Source of the DNA: Firm-04 sp964392175
GTDB lineage: Bacteria > Bacillota > Clostridia > Oscillospirales > Ruminococcaceae
Length of the DNA: 25,543 nt
Assembly (NCBI GenBank): GCA_964392175.1
Contig: CAYMOJ010000028.1
Location: 1 to 25,543 of the forward strand
Direction: 5' to 3'
Shown here: positions 15,218 through 24,011 of the stretch, piece after piece
Layout: each line of letters begins with the position of its first letter
Position numbering within the stretch: the stretch's first letter is position 1
Program-made: the position numbers and the translations under genes
The notes under the pieces: model-generated
Told to the model about the DNA's origin: nothing
What the model saw: the letters and a program-made list of their open reading frames with translations, nothing else
Databases searched by the model: none

Positions 15218-16544
15218 CCACAACCACCTCACCGATCAGATCAAAGTCCAGCATATCTGTTATTTCGACTTTTACATACTGTCCCACGCAATAACCATCC
15301 TGCGGTGTGCCTGCAATAAACAGTTTTCCGTCGATGTCCGGAGCATCCGCTGCGGTTCTGCCGAACCAGCATTCCGCCCATTTATCATATCCCTCTATCA
15401 CCGCTTCGGTGACAGTTTCCATCCGCTTTTCGTTTAACGCATAGGAAATGGTCATTTGCTGCTCTGTAAGCATTTCCGCGCGGTGCCTGCGCACCGATTC
15501 TTCGATCATATCGGGCATGGATGCCGCAATGGTATGTTCCTCCTCGGAATACGAGAAGCAACCCATGCGGTCAAAACGCATTTCCTCCACAAAAGCAGAA
15601 AGCTGTTCAAAATCGGCTTCGGTTTCACCGGGGAAGCCGGTCATCAGCGTGGTGCGCAATGTGATATTCGGGATAGCGGTACGCAGCTTTGCAAACAGTG
15701 CGCGCAGCGATGCCTCATCTCCACCGCGACGCATTGCTTTCAGGATTTTGCCGCTACAATGCTGTACAGGAATATCCAGATATTTCACGATTTTCGGCTC
15801 TGTAGCAATGACATGGATCAGTTCATCGGTGATGCGTTCAGGGTAACAGTACAATACGCGGATCCAATGGAAGCCTTCGATCTGACACAATGCTTGCAGC
15901 AGCTCGGGCAAACGGGAGCTACCATACAGATCTTCGCCGTAGCGTGTCGTATCTTGTGCAACGACCACCAGCTCAGTAACGCCGTTTTCAGCAAGCCACT
16001 GTGCCTCTTTGAGGACATCTTCCATCGGCACTGAACGATATCCGCCACGAATTTGCGGAATGGCGCAATAGGTACAACCGTTGGAACAGCCCTCGGCAAT
16101 TTTGAGATAAGCAAAAAAAGGCAATGTGGAAAGGACTCTGCCACCGGTCAGCGGCAGGTCTTTTTTAGGGGCAAACTGCACCACGCGTTCACCCTTTTCC
16201 ATACGGTCTATCACATCGCAAAGCAGCTTTTCGTCCCCCAGACCAATCACAGCATCCACTTCAGGAAATTGTTCTGCCATTTCTTCACGGTAACGCTCGG
16301 CAAGGCAGCCCGTCACGATAATCCCTTTGAGTACGCCCTCTTTTTTCAGCGCAACCAGTTCCAGAATGGTTTCGATGGCTTCTTCCTTGGCAGATTGTAT
16401 AAAGCCGCAGGTGTTGACCACTGCAATTTCCGCATCGCCGGGTTCAACAGTCAGTGTGTGCCCTGCCTCCTTCAGTAGATACAGCATTCTCTCTGCATCC
16501 ACCAGGTTTTTGGCACAGCCCAAGGATACCATACTCACGATCAT
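15201..16544 (-). CDS. rimO: Ribosomal protein S12 methylthiotransferase RimO
   Basis: Radical-SAM enzyme with two iron-sulfur clusters that methylthiolates the conserved aspartate of ribosomal protein S12. The N-terminal UPF0004 domain supplies C10, C46 and C80. The radical-SAM motif CSNGCTYC holds C153, C157 and C160 and continues AIPQIRGGYRSVP, which fits RimO rather than MiaB. The C-terminal TRAM domain (about residues 375-440) ends LIGEVV. At 447 aa it has normal length. ATG 16544 overlaps the recX stop as ATGA and the gene runs into pgsA. The ribosome binding site is weak (GGAA), so coupling to recX is likely. Confidence 0.96.
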   Translation of the reverse strand: MIVSMVSLGCAKNLVDAERMLYLLKEAGHTLTVEPGDAEIAVVNTCGFIQSAKEEAIETILELVALKKEGVLKGIIVTGCLAERYREEMAEQFPEVDAVIGLGDEKLLCDVIDRMEKGERVVQFAPKKDLPLTGGRVLSTLPFFAYLKIAEGCSNGCTYCAIPQIRGGYRSVPMEDVLKEAQWLAENGVTELVVVAQDTTRYGEDLYGSSRLPELLQALCQIEGFHWIRVLYCYPERITDELIHVIATEPKIVKYLDIPVQHCSGKILKAMRRGGDEASLRALFAKLRTAIPNITLRTTLMTGFPGETEADFEQLSAFVEEMRFDRMGCFSYSEEEHTIAASMPDMIEESVRRHRAEMLTEQQMTISYALNEKRMETVTEAVIEGYDKWAECWFGRTAADAPDIDGKLFIAGTPQDGYCVGQYVKVEITDMLDFDLIGEVVVDESAE

Positions 16545-17197
16545 GCGTCAAATTCCTCCACATCGTATTCATCTGAAAAATAATCTTCGAGCGCGTGGCG
16601 CACATCGGCATAATCAAATCCGCGGCGCACCAACGCAGCCTTTACCGATTCGATTGCCTTACGGTCATCGGGGTCGGTCAGCTTTCTTGCATATTTGCGT
16701 ATCAACAACTGTGAGATCCGCTCTGCGGTGTCATCAGGGTCATCGTATGGGGCAAGTGCTTCGTCAATATCCTCTTGCGAAAGCCCCTTTTGACGCATTT
16801 CCATGGCGGCGCGATGCAGCCCGTATCGCTTTTGCTCCACAAGCTGCCGTGCTAAGGATTCCGCATAGAGTGCATCGTTGAGGAATCCCAGGCGCACCAA
16901 TTTTTCCAGGGCATACAATGTTGCCTGTTCTTCGGCGTGCTCCGTTTGCATCAGCTTATCATACAGCGCACGGTAGGAATACCCTCTGCGTTCCAGCAAA
17001 TATAAGCCATACTCAAATGCCCGCCGATTTGCCGCCTGCTGCTGCAAATCGGCAATTTGCGCCCTGGTAAGCATATCACCTTTATGCAAATGCGTGTCAC
17101 AGACCAGTTCTTTATGCAACCAAAGCACATTGCCATCCGAAAGGGTAATTTCAAGAACCGCTCCTTTGAATGGGGCAATGGATACAATCTGTATCAT
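16541..17197 (-). CDS. recX: Regulatory protein RecX
   Basis: Small helical protein that binds RecA filaments and modulates recombination and SOS induction. A beta-rich N-terminus (MIQIVSIAPFKGAVLEITLSDG) precedes three-helix repeats with the RecX pattern: ALYDKL, FLNDALYAESLARQLVEQKRYGLHRAAMEMRQKGLSQEDIDEAL, and a final repeat with VKAALVRRGFDYADVRHAL. I use ATG 17197 (218 aa), 13 bases after the recA stop, preceded by GGAT; the frame opens at 17257 inside recA, which is unlikely. Adjacent recA-recX is the classical arrangement and supports the call. Confidence 0.92.
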   Translation of the reverse strand: MIQIVSIAPFKGAVLEITLSDGNVLWLHKELVCDTHLHKGDMLTRAQIADLQQQAANRRAFEYGLYLLERRGYSYRALYDKLMQTEHAEEQATLYALEKLVRLGFLNDALYAESLARQLVEQKRYGLHRAAMEMRQKGLSQEDIDEALAPYDDPDDTAERISQLLIRKYARKLTDPDDRKAIESVKAALVRRGFDYADVRHALEDYFSDEYDVEEFDA

Positions 17198-17210
17198 AGT
17201 TGATATCCAA

Positions 17211-18395
17211 TTATGCCTCAACAGGGGCAAACTCTTCAAAATTGTCGTCTGCGTCATCGGTTACCGCAGCAGCAGATGCAGCTGCAACCGCAGTTTCTGC
17301 CTTTTCCTTAGCGGCATTGACAGATGCGGCCTTCTTGTTCTTTTTGGAAACCAGCACCAGATTTTCCTTCTGCTCCATGATCTGCTTTTCCACCTCGGTC
17401 AGAAGATCAGGCTCGTTCAGCAGGAGTTCCTTGACTGCATCTCTGCCCTGCCCCAGCTTACGATCACCGTAGCTGAACCACGAACCGCCCTTATGGATAA
17501 TATCCAAATCGGTAGCAAGGTCGAGGATTTCTCCCACTTTGGAAATACCGGTGCCGTACATGATATCAAATTCGCACTCGCGGAAGGGTGGTGCAACCTT
17601 GTTCTTCACGATTTTTACGCGGGTGCGATTGCCGATCACTTCTGCGCCATTTTTGATTGCTTCTCCCTTACGCACCTCCATACGCACCGAAGAATAGAAC
17701 TTCAATGCTCTGCCACCCGTTGTAGTTTCGGGATTCCCATACATCACGCCGATCTTTTCGCGCACCTGATTGATAAAGATCGCTACACAGTTAGATTGCG
17801 CAATAGCAGGCGTCAGCTTTCGCATTGCCTGAGACATCAGTCTTGCCAACATACCCACATGACTATCGCCCATTTCGCCTTCAATTTCTGCGCGGGTAGT
17901 CATCGCTGCAACGGAATCGATCACGATGGCATCAATTGCGCCGGAACGCACCAGTGCTTCGGCAATTTCCAGTGCTTGCTCGCCGCTATCGGGCTGCGCC
18001 ACCAGAAGATTATCAATATTTACACCCAGATTTCCGGCATAAATAGGATCAAGCGCGTGCTCCACATCAATAAAAGCCACTTCGCCGCCAAGCTTCTGCG
18101 CCTCAGCAATGATATGCAGCGCAACGGTAGTTTTACCGGAGCTTTCAGGGCCGTAGATCTCCACAATACGACCTCTGGGCACACCGCCAATCCCCAACGC
18201 CAGATCCAACGACAATGAACCCGTAGAGATGGTCTGCACATTTAGATGTGAATTCGCACCCAACCGCATGACAGCACCTGCGCCATATGCTTTTTCAATT
18301 TGTGCAATGGCGTTTTCCAATGCCTTTTTTCTTGCATCCGCATCGGCAGGCACTACCACGCCGGTATTCTTCTTTTTCAGTTCAGCTTTTGCCAT
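17211..18395 (-). CDS. recA: Recombinase RecA
   Basis: ATP-dependent strand-exchange protein of homologous recombination and co-protease of the SOS response. Walker A GPESSGKT is at residues 82-89, followed by the QPDSGEQALEI, DSVAAMTTRAEIEGEMGDSHVG and GNPETTTGGRALKFYSSVR signatures. The L1 region reads GMLARLM where many Firmicutes have GLQARLM, a mild variation. The C-terminal tail (about 50 residues) is Lys/Ala-rich, then acidic. AAAGGA lies 10 bases before the ATG. It lies only 29 bases after prmC; no promoter or GAAC-N4-GTTC-type LexA box is seen in that gap. Confidence 0.98.
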   Translation of the reverse strand: MAKAELKKKNTGVVVPADADARKKALENAIAQIEKAYGAGAVMRLGANSHLNVQTISTGSLSLDLALGIGGVPRGRIVEIYGPESSGKTTVALHIIAEAQKLGGEVAFIDVEHALDPIYAGNLGVNIDNLLVAQPDSGEQALEIAEALVRSGAIDAIVIDSVAAMTTRAEIEGEMGDSHVGMLARLMSQAMRKLTPAIAQSNCVAIFINQVREKIGVMYGNPETTTGGRALKFYSSVRMEVRKGEAIKNGAEVIGNRTRVKIVKNKVAPPFRECEFDIMYGTGISKVGEILDLATDLDIIHKGGSWFSYGDRKLGQGRDAVKELLLNEPDLLTEVEKQIMEQKENLVLVSKKNKKAASVNAAKEKAETAVAAASAAAVTDDADDNFEEFAPVEA

Positions 18396-18424
18396 AACTC
18401 GTATTTCCTTTCTGTTTTAGTTCA

Positions 18425-19246
18425 TCAAGAAGTAATTTTGCTGCTTATGGGGATATCGCGATAACCATAGACCACACGCCGGATGCCACATAAATCGGGC
18501 ACAGTCCCGATATGGACAAATCTATGTACACGAAGTATTTCTTTGACGGCTTCAGCCTGATGGATGCCCACTTCAAACGCAAGCATACCGCCTGCCTTCA
18601 GCGAAGACTTCCACAATGCGGTAATTTGGCGATAGAAAAGCAATCCATCTGTGCCACCTGCCAGAGCCATTCGTGGCTCATAACGGACTTCTTCCTGCAA
18701 CCGTCGCATATCTTCATCAGTCAGGTAAGGCGGGTTGCTTACGATTACGTCTACATTGATGTAATTGGCGGCAGTTTGCGGGGCAAGTACATCGGCAAGC
18801 CGAAAGTCTACCGGCATTTTGTGATACGCTGCGTTTTTCTGCGCGTAGGCGAGGGCAACTTCACTTTTTTCAATGCCGTAAATATGCACATCTCTTCGCT
18901 GCGATTGCAAAGCCAGCGCGATACAACCACTGCCGGTACATAGATCTACAATGGTTGCCGATTGTGGCAGATGCCCGTATTGCAGCGCGGTATCCACAAG
19001 AGTTTCAGTATCAGCGCGAGGAATCAAAACGCCCTCGCCAACATGAAAATACAGACCATAAAACTCCCATCCTCCCAGCAAGTACTGCAACGGATAGTGT
19101 TCCAGCCGCCGATTTGCCACATTGCGTGCCGCTTCCGCATCGGGCATATCCTCTAAGATCCACTTTGCTTCCATGACAGCGTTTTCAATGCCGCCTCTTT
19201 GCAGGATTTGGGTCAGTTCATGTAGCAATGCAGGATCTGTCACCAT
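18425..19246 (-). CDS. prmC: Release factor glutamine methyltransferase PrmC
   Basis: SAM-dependent methyltransferase that N5-methylates the GGQ glutamine of peptide-chain release factors. The N-terminal helical domain ends with PLQYLLGGWEFYG (about residues 52-64). The SAM motif VDLCTGSGCIALAL lies at 100-113 and the catalytic NPPY at 171-174, inside VSNPPYLTDEDM. 273 aa is normal. ATG 19246 follows GAGG by 7 bases and overlaps the DUF1385 gene by 7 bases. The release factor gene prfA, its usual neighbour, is not in the window; recA follows instead. Confidence 0.95.
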   Translation of the reverse strand: MVTDPALLHELTQILQRGGIENAVMEAKWILEDMPDAEAARNVANRRLEHYPLQYLLGGWEFYGLYFHVGEGVLIPRADTETLVDTALQYGHLPQSATIVDLCTGSGCIALALQSQRRDVHIYGIEKSEVALAYAQKNAAYHKMPVDFRLADVLAPQTAANYINVDVIVSNPPYLTDEDMRRLQEEVRYEPRMALAGGTDGLLFYRQITALWKSSLKAGGMLAFEVGIHQAEAVKEILRVHRFVHIGTVPDLCGIRRVVYGYRDIPISSKITS

Positions 19247-20439
19247 ATATCGTCCTCAATATTTTCGGGAATGCAGGGCGTGATAGCGGCAATTGCGCAT
19301 TCGATCTGCTGATCATCCGGTTCTTTGGTGGTGATGCGCTGCACCCATAAGCCCGGTGCAGAAAGGATCTTTGTAAACAAATTATCGGCCCTGCCTGCCA
19401 AACGAATGAGCTCATAGCTGATACCCACAACGATCGGCAGCATGGCAAAGCTGCACAGCACTCTCTGCCAAACAATGGTAAAGGGGATCAGGCAGCCCAT
19501 GAGAATGCTGATGAACAGTACCAGAAAAATGAAGCTGGTACCGCAACGTGGATGAAATCGCTTTTGCTTACGAACATTTTCCACGGTCAGTGGAAGAGCA
19601 GCTTCCAGGCAAGCAATGGTCTTATGCTCCGCACCATGATATTCATAGGTGCGGCGAATGCTTTTCATAAAACCGGTAACTGCCATATAGCCAATGAAGA
19701 TCGCGATTTTCATGATGCCCTCTGCGAAAGAACGTAAGACACGATTCCGGGTTAGGGGGGGGATCCAACCGACAACCTGCTTTGGCAACCACATGAACAA
19801 TCCCAGTGAAAGCACCACGCTGATGATCATGACCACCACCATGAGGATATCAAAGATCTTGTCACCCAGCTTATCATCCAGCCATTTTTCCAGCTTACTC
19901 GGTTCTTCTGCCTCGTAATACTGCGTTGCTTTCTGCAAATACGCGAAGCGTTGCTTCAGCGCATCGCCCTCCAGGGGCTTTTCTTGCTCACGCATCCACG
20001 CTTCAAAGCAGGAGAGCTGTTCTTCTTCGGGCAGCTTATCGATCTTCTGCTTTTTTTTCCAAAGCACAAAGGCATCCAGTTCTTCGTCCACCTGCTTTTC
20101 AGCGGAACGCATCATGCAGCGATAGCCATCGATCATCTGCGTAACAAAATTCACACTGCCACGCACAAACGGAATCCTGCGATACCACGGCAGAACAGGT
20201 TTCGCTCTGCCCGTTTTGGGATCGGTCTTCAGCTTGACAGGGATATCCCATGTTTCCAGATCGATCTCTCCATTGGGTAGACGACACGCCATAGCGCCTC
20301 GAAAAGCTCCCTTCATCATGATACCTTCTACCAAAGCCTGTCCGCCAATCTTAGATTTATAGGCGTACTCGGCACGAGCAGCCTGCGTGGAGCTTTCGCT
20401 TTGCTGTAGGGCAGTTGCTTCTTGTGAATAATCAGGCAT
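19240..20439 (-). CDS. DUF1385/YqhQ family membrane protein
   Basis: Conserved polytopic membrane protein of uncharacterised function. The family hallmarks are IGGQALVEGIMMKG (residues 31-44), YEYHGAEHKTI (266-275, with H268, E271 and H272) and HPRCGTSF (296-303), resembling a metal-binding or catalytic site at the membrane. Hydrophobic segments lie at about 195-218, 240-258, 302-322 and 328-346. At 399 aa it is about 80 residues longer than the B. subtilis YqhQ I recall; the excess is a charged helical block (about 113-190). In Clostridia it often precedes prmC and prfA, as it precedes prmC here. GGAG lies 6 bases before the ATG. No function is assigned. Confidence 0.88.
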   Translation of the reverse strand: MPDYSQEATALQQSESSTQAARAEYAYKSKIGGQALVEGIMMKGAFRGAMACRLPNGEIDLETWDIPVKLKTDPKTGRAKPVLPWYRRIPFVRGSVNFVTQMIDGYRCMMRSAEKQVDEELDAFVLWKKKQKIDKLPEEEQLSCFEAWMREQEKPLEGDALKQRFAYLQKATQYYEAEEPSKLEKWLDDKLGDKIFDILMVVVMIISVVLSLGLFMWLPKQVVGWIPPLTRNRVLRSFAEGIMKIAIFIGYMAVTGFMKSIRRTYEYHGAEHKTIACLEAALPLTVENVRKQKRFHPRCGTSFIFLVLFISILMGCLIPFTIVWQRVLCSFAMLPIVVGISYELIRLAGRADNLFTKILSAPGLWVQRITTKEPDDQQIECAIAAITPCIPENIEDDIW

Positions 20440-20473
20440 ATTGTTCTCCTCTATTTGGATTATCGGTACAGCA

Positions 20474-21886
20474 TTACGCCGTATGAGAAGGCAATGTAAT
20501 GGTTACCTTTGTGCCGATACCCTCGGTACTTTCAACCAACAGGGTGCCACCATGCATGGTAACGATCTCATCGGCTACGGCAAGACCGATACCTGCGCCT
20601 CTGCGGGTATGATTGGGCTTGTAGAATTTCGTTTTGATCTTCGGAAGATCCGCTGCCTTGATGCCACAGCCCTGATCGGCGACGGTCACACGCACAGTAT
20701 TTTTGGAGGGTGCATCGGCGCAAATAAACACGGTACTACCAGGCTCCGAATACTTGATGGCATTGTCGATGATGTTAATAAAAACTTGACGGATACGGTT
20801 TTTGTCGCCATACACGATGGGCAACATTTCCGGCTCATCGTATTCTATGTTGATGGCGTCCTTTTTGGAGCGTTCCATATAGATGAGCACAGCATCCCCC
20901 AATTCAGCAAGCACATCCATCGCAGCAAGGTCGAGGGTAAAATGCCCACTTTGCATACGAGAGAAGTCCAACAACTCCTCTACCATGCCCGAAAGTCGTT
21001 CGCTTTCGCCCATAATGACACGCAGACCCTTTTGCATGGTCTCGGCATCGGCACCGTCATGAAGCGTTTCTGCCCAGCCCTTGATGGCGGTCAGCGGCGT
21101 ACGCAATTCATGAGATACGGAGCTGATAAACTCATTCTTCATAGTTTCAGCGTTAGAAAGCTCATCCGCCATATGGTTAATCGCACTGCACAGATCACCG
21201 ATCTCATCTTCGCTTTGCTGCTCGATGCGAGCGGTAAAATCGCCCTGCGCAAACTTTGCGGTATTATCGCTGATGGCACGAATGGGCAGCACAATAGAAC
21301 GCACAAAGTACATACCGGTGAATCCCAGCAATACGATTACAGCGACTGCAACGCAAGTAGCTGCCAATACGAAGGTGGCAATGGAATCGTCAATCGCCTC
21401 CAAAGAAGTGACCACACGAATGGCACTGTATTGATTGCTGATGTGATAGATCGGGTACGACACTGCCATAATCCGCTCGCCGTTTGCCGAGCGACTGATG
21501 CTGTAGCCGTAGGTACTAACAGTATCGCTCTCGCTCATCGCCATATCGTAATCGGGCATAGCGGTGGTCTCTTCGGGAGAAAATCCTGATGAGGTTAACA
21601 CGATGATACCATCGTTATCGATTGCCATCATCTCCATTTTATCCTTATCAGAAAAGCTTTCGAGGGTGCGTCGCAACTCCGTACTGAGGTTAATGTTGGA
21701 ATCCGCAGCATAACGGGTCAGCACGCCTGCCACCGCATTGACCTTGGAGACCAGATATTGCTGTGCCGAATTATAGTAATAGGTTTGCACCGCATAAATC
21801 AATGCAAGTTCAATTACCATGAGTATCAGCACGATCACGCCGAGGTTATTGGTAAACCAACGGCGCGTAATGCTTCGTTTTGCCAT
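20474..21886 (-). CDS. Membrane sensor histidine kinase
   Basis: Sensor of a two-component system. Membrane segments at about residues 14-34 and 169-195 enclose an extracytoplasmic domain of roughly 135 residues. A HAMP domain (196-248) leads to the HisKA helix with phospho-acceptor H259 in SSVSHELRTPLTAIKGW. The ATPase domain has the N-box N374, the G1 box DQGCGI (404-409) and the G2 box GAGIGLAV (430-437). No PAS domain lies between HAMP and HisKA, which argues against a WalK orthologue. 470 aa. AAGGAG is 11 bases before the ATG, slightly long. It lies 36 bases after the response regulator gene, which is probably its partner. The stimulus is unknown. Confidence 0.93.
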   Translation of the reverse strand: MAKRSITRRWFTNNLGVIVLILMVIELALIYAVQTYYYNSAQQYLVSKVNAVAGVLTRYAADSNINLSTELRRTLESFSDKDKMEMMAIDNDGIIVLTSSGFSPEETTAMPDYDMAMSESDTVSTYGYSISRSANGERIMAVSYPIYHISNQYSAIRVVTSLEAIDDSIATFVLAATCVAVAVIVLLGFTGMYFVRSIVLPIRAISDNTAKFAQGDFTARIEQQSEDEIGDLCSAINHMADELSNAETMKNEFISSVSHELRTPLTAIKGWAETLHDGADAETMQKGLRVIMGESERLSGMVEELLDFSRMQSGHFTLDLAAMDVLAELGDAVLIYMERSKKDAINIEYDEPEMLPIVYGDKNRIRQVFINIIDNAIKYSEPGSTVFICADAPSKNTVRVTVADQGCGIKAADLPKIKTKFYKPNHTRRGAGIGLAVADEIVTMHGGTLLVESTEGIGTKVTITLPSHTA

Positions 21887-21922
21887 GATTTGTACTGCTC
21901 CTTGTGGTAACGGCAGGGTAGA

Positions 21923-22621
21923 TTATTTCTCAGCCCATTTATAACCGTAGCCCCACACGGTCACAATATACCGCGGATTAGACGGCTCTTCTTCAATCTT
22001 CATGCGCAAGCGGCGAATATTGACATCCACGATCTTATCGCCGCCGTAATAATCATTGCCCCATACCTGTGCTAAGATACTGCTGCGATCAAGAGCGGTA
22101 TTTTTGTTGCGCAGAAAATATTCCAGGATCTCGTACTCCACCTGCGTCAGCTCAACGAGTTTGCCGCGCTTTGTCATGGTATGGCTGGTCAAATTCAGCA
22201 CAAATGGCCCTGATTCCAGCGTAGACTCTTTCTTGACACGAGTCACGCTCATGCACACGCGGCGATAAATGGCATCCACACGAGCAGTCAACTCCGAGGG
22301 CGCAAAGGGCTTTGTAATGTAATCATCTGCGCCGATCATCAAGCCATTGACTTTATCCATTTCCTGCGATTTCGCAGTCAGCATGATGATTCCGATGGAA
22401 GAAGAACGTTCACGCAGGCGCTTACAAACGGTAAATCCGTCTATCCCGGGCATCATCACATCTAACAACACCACATCGAAGTTACCGCGCTCACGGTCAA
22501 ACATACGGATCGCCGCTTCACCGCAATCCACATCCACCACATCGTAGCCTGCACGCTTCAAATTAATGACAACGAACTCGCGGATATTGTCCTCATCCTC
22601 GCACACCAGAACACGCTTCAT
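21923..22621 (-). CDS. OmpR/PhoB-family response regulator
   Basis: DNA-binding response regulator. The receiver domain (residues 1-115) has the acidic pair E9-D10, phospho-acceptor D54 in LLDVMMPGIDG, T82 and K104 of the KPF motif. The C-terminal winged helix contains ELTQVEYEILEYFL and VDVNIRRLRMKIE, the recognition helix region, and ends VWGYGYKW. I use ATG 22621 (232 aa) because GGAGG lies 5 bases before it; the upstream extension to 22675 is not supported. It lies 22 bases after the lipoprotein gene. It resembles WalR/PhoP-type regulators, but the target genes cannot be named. Confidence 0.94.
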   Translation of the reverse strand: MKRVLVCEDEDNIREFVVINLKRAGYDVVDVDCGEAAIRMFDRERGNFDVVLLDVMMPGIDGFTVCKRLRERSSSIGIIMLTAKSQEMDKVNGLMIGADDYITKPFAPSELTARVDAIYRRVCMSVTRVKKESTLESGPFVLNLTSHTMTKRGKLVELTQVEYEILEYFLRNKNTALDRSSILAQVWGNDYYGGDKIVDVNIRRLRMKIEEEPSNPRYIVTVWGYGYKWAEK

Positions 22622-22643
22622 AGGATCCTCCCCTTTCTCGTTT

Positions 22644-24011
22644 TCAGAGATACCGCATGGCAAACAACAATTCACTTTGCGTCAGCGAAAGGGAACGGTC
22701 TGTTTGCTCGATCTTTGCAAGATAATCGTTGCCGTTCTGCTGCCGCAGTAGCAGATAGCCCTCCTGCTGCAATGCGTTGGACTCTACCGCATCACTGACC
22801 ACAGCCAGACGCAGAAGTGGTTGCTTGACAACGGGACTGCCTTCTGCCACCGTTTGCTCAACATCCAGCACATAAAACACGATGGTTTCGTCCTCTTGTA
22901 CCACCGTGACTTTTTTCTCCCACCGTGAAGGCAACAAAAAGGCATAGCCATCGTTGGCGGAATAATACGATGAATACTCACGCATCAGCATCCCATTACG
23001 GCACACATACCAGTTGGTCATGGCAACGCGCTCAGAATCCTCCGCTTCGGAATAACTGTAAAACACGGTCTGCACGGGAATTTCCGCTTCACCGTCTTTG
23101 TCAATGTCGAATGTCGGGCAAGCAGAGTTTCGGGTACTGCTTGGAAAACGCTCTGCGCTATCCACATATATTGGCGTAAGCTGTTGACCCTCATACAGCA
23201 GCACCTCGGTTTGTACAGTAGTCGCGCCGGATACGCCATCGATATAGATACCGCTTACATAACGCAAAGTAGATATTTCTGCGGAATCATCACAGGGCAA
23301 TCTGCCATACACAATGCGACTGATATCGGAATACAGACCATTTAAGTTGATCTGCGATTGATAGTAGATTCCATTTTCATCAAGTGCATACACTGCTGCT
23401 GACGCGGCAGCCGAAAGCGTTGCAGCATTGACAATGAGCAGTTCATTGGTGCCGTCGCCATTCAAGTCACTGATATCCATCTTGGTATAAGGTGTTGTAA
23501 GTGTGCGCTCCAATGTCTGATCCTCATAATGAAACACCTCTACCACATAGCCACCGCCATTTACCATGCTGTAACCGATGATCAAATTGGTGCGGTCATT
23601 GCTGCCCAACTGCGAAACAATCACGCATTCCACAGCAGCACCGGGGGTGGCATAATCAGTGATAGCGCGCCATTTACCGTTTTCGCAATCCAGCAGGCAA
23701 AATCGCAGGGGATTTTCCTCAGCACTCGCCATGCTGACTTCGTAAAACACGATCGCCTCATTTTCCCCATCAGCGTCCAAATCCTCCACGGTAAAAGCAG
23801 AAAGCCGTTCACCGGATTTGGGGTATTTCAGGCTGATATTATTACCCGTTGCCATTTGCAGTGCCTGGTAGATTTGCTCCTGCTGTTCGGTCAAACGGGG
23901 TGGCGAAAGTAAGGTATCTACCGTCATAGAAAACTGACACCCGTCAAGCAGCAGTGCAGTACACAGGCTCAGTACCATGGCAGAGATACATCGTTTACGC
24001 ACCATGGCCAT
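22644..24011 (-). CDS. Putative lipoprotein with FG-GAP/VCBS-like calcium motifs
   Basis: Unrecognised exported protein of 455 aa. A basic N-terminus and hydrophobic stretch lead to a lipobox-like LLDGC with C25, so it is probably lipid-anchored outside the membrane. At least three DxDxDG-type loops are seen: DLDADGENE (77-85), DLNGDGTNE (182-190) and DIDKDGEAE (302-310), each followed by a hydrophobic strand, as in integrin-like FG-GAP/VCBS repeats that bind calcium and build beta-propellers. A degenerate copy lies near 133-145. The ATG overlaps the citrate synthase stop by one base (TAATG) with no clear ribosome binding site; ATG 24005 is an alternative. Its place before a response regulator and kinase suggests an accessory sensing or envelope role, which is inference. 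Confidence 0.8.
   Translation of the reverse strand: MAMVRKRCISAMVLSLCTALLLDGCQFSMTVDTLLSPPRLTEQQEQIYQALQMATGNNISLKYPKSGERLSAFTVEDLDADGENEAIVFYEVSMASAEENPLRFCLLDCENGKWRAITDYATPGAAVECVIVSQLGSNDRTNLIIGYSMVNGGGYVVEVFHYEDQTLERTLTTPYTKMDISDLNGDGTNELLIVNAATLSAAASAAVYALDENGIYYQSQINLNGLYSDISRIVYGRLPCDDSAEISTLRYVSGIYIDGVSGATTVQTEVLLYEGQQLTPIYVDSAERFPSSTRNSACPTFDIDKDGEAEIPVQTVFYSYSEAEDSERVAMTNWYVCRNGMLMREYSSYYSANDGYAFLLPSRWEKKVTVVQEDETIVFYVLDVEQTVAEGSPVVKQPLLRLAVVSDAVESNALQQEGYLLLRQQNGNDYLAKIEQTDRSLSLTQSELLFAMRYL

Noticed and set aside
17094..18218. Plus-strand open frame of 374 codons opposite recA and recX
   Set aside because: It is a shadow of well-supported genes; its product is His/Cys/Gln-rich and lacks any recognisable domain, and there is no ribosome binding site or promoter.
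20441..21589. Plus-strand open frame of 382 codons opposite the histidine kinase
   Set aside because: The kinase on the minus strand has complete motifs; the opposing frame has shadow-like composition and no start signals.
20474..22621. Assignment of the two-component pair as WalKR or PhoPR
   Set aside because: The kinase has no PAS domain after HAMP, as WalK and PhoR normally do, and the yyc gene neighbours of WalKR are absent. The pair is left unnamed.
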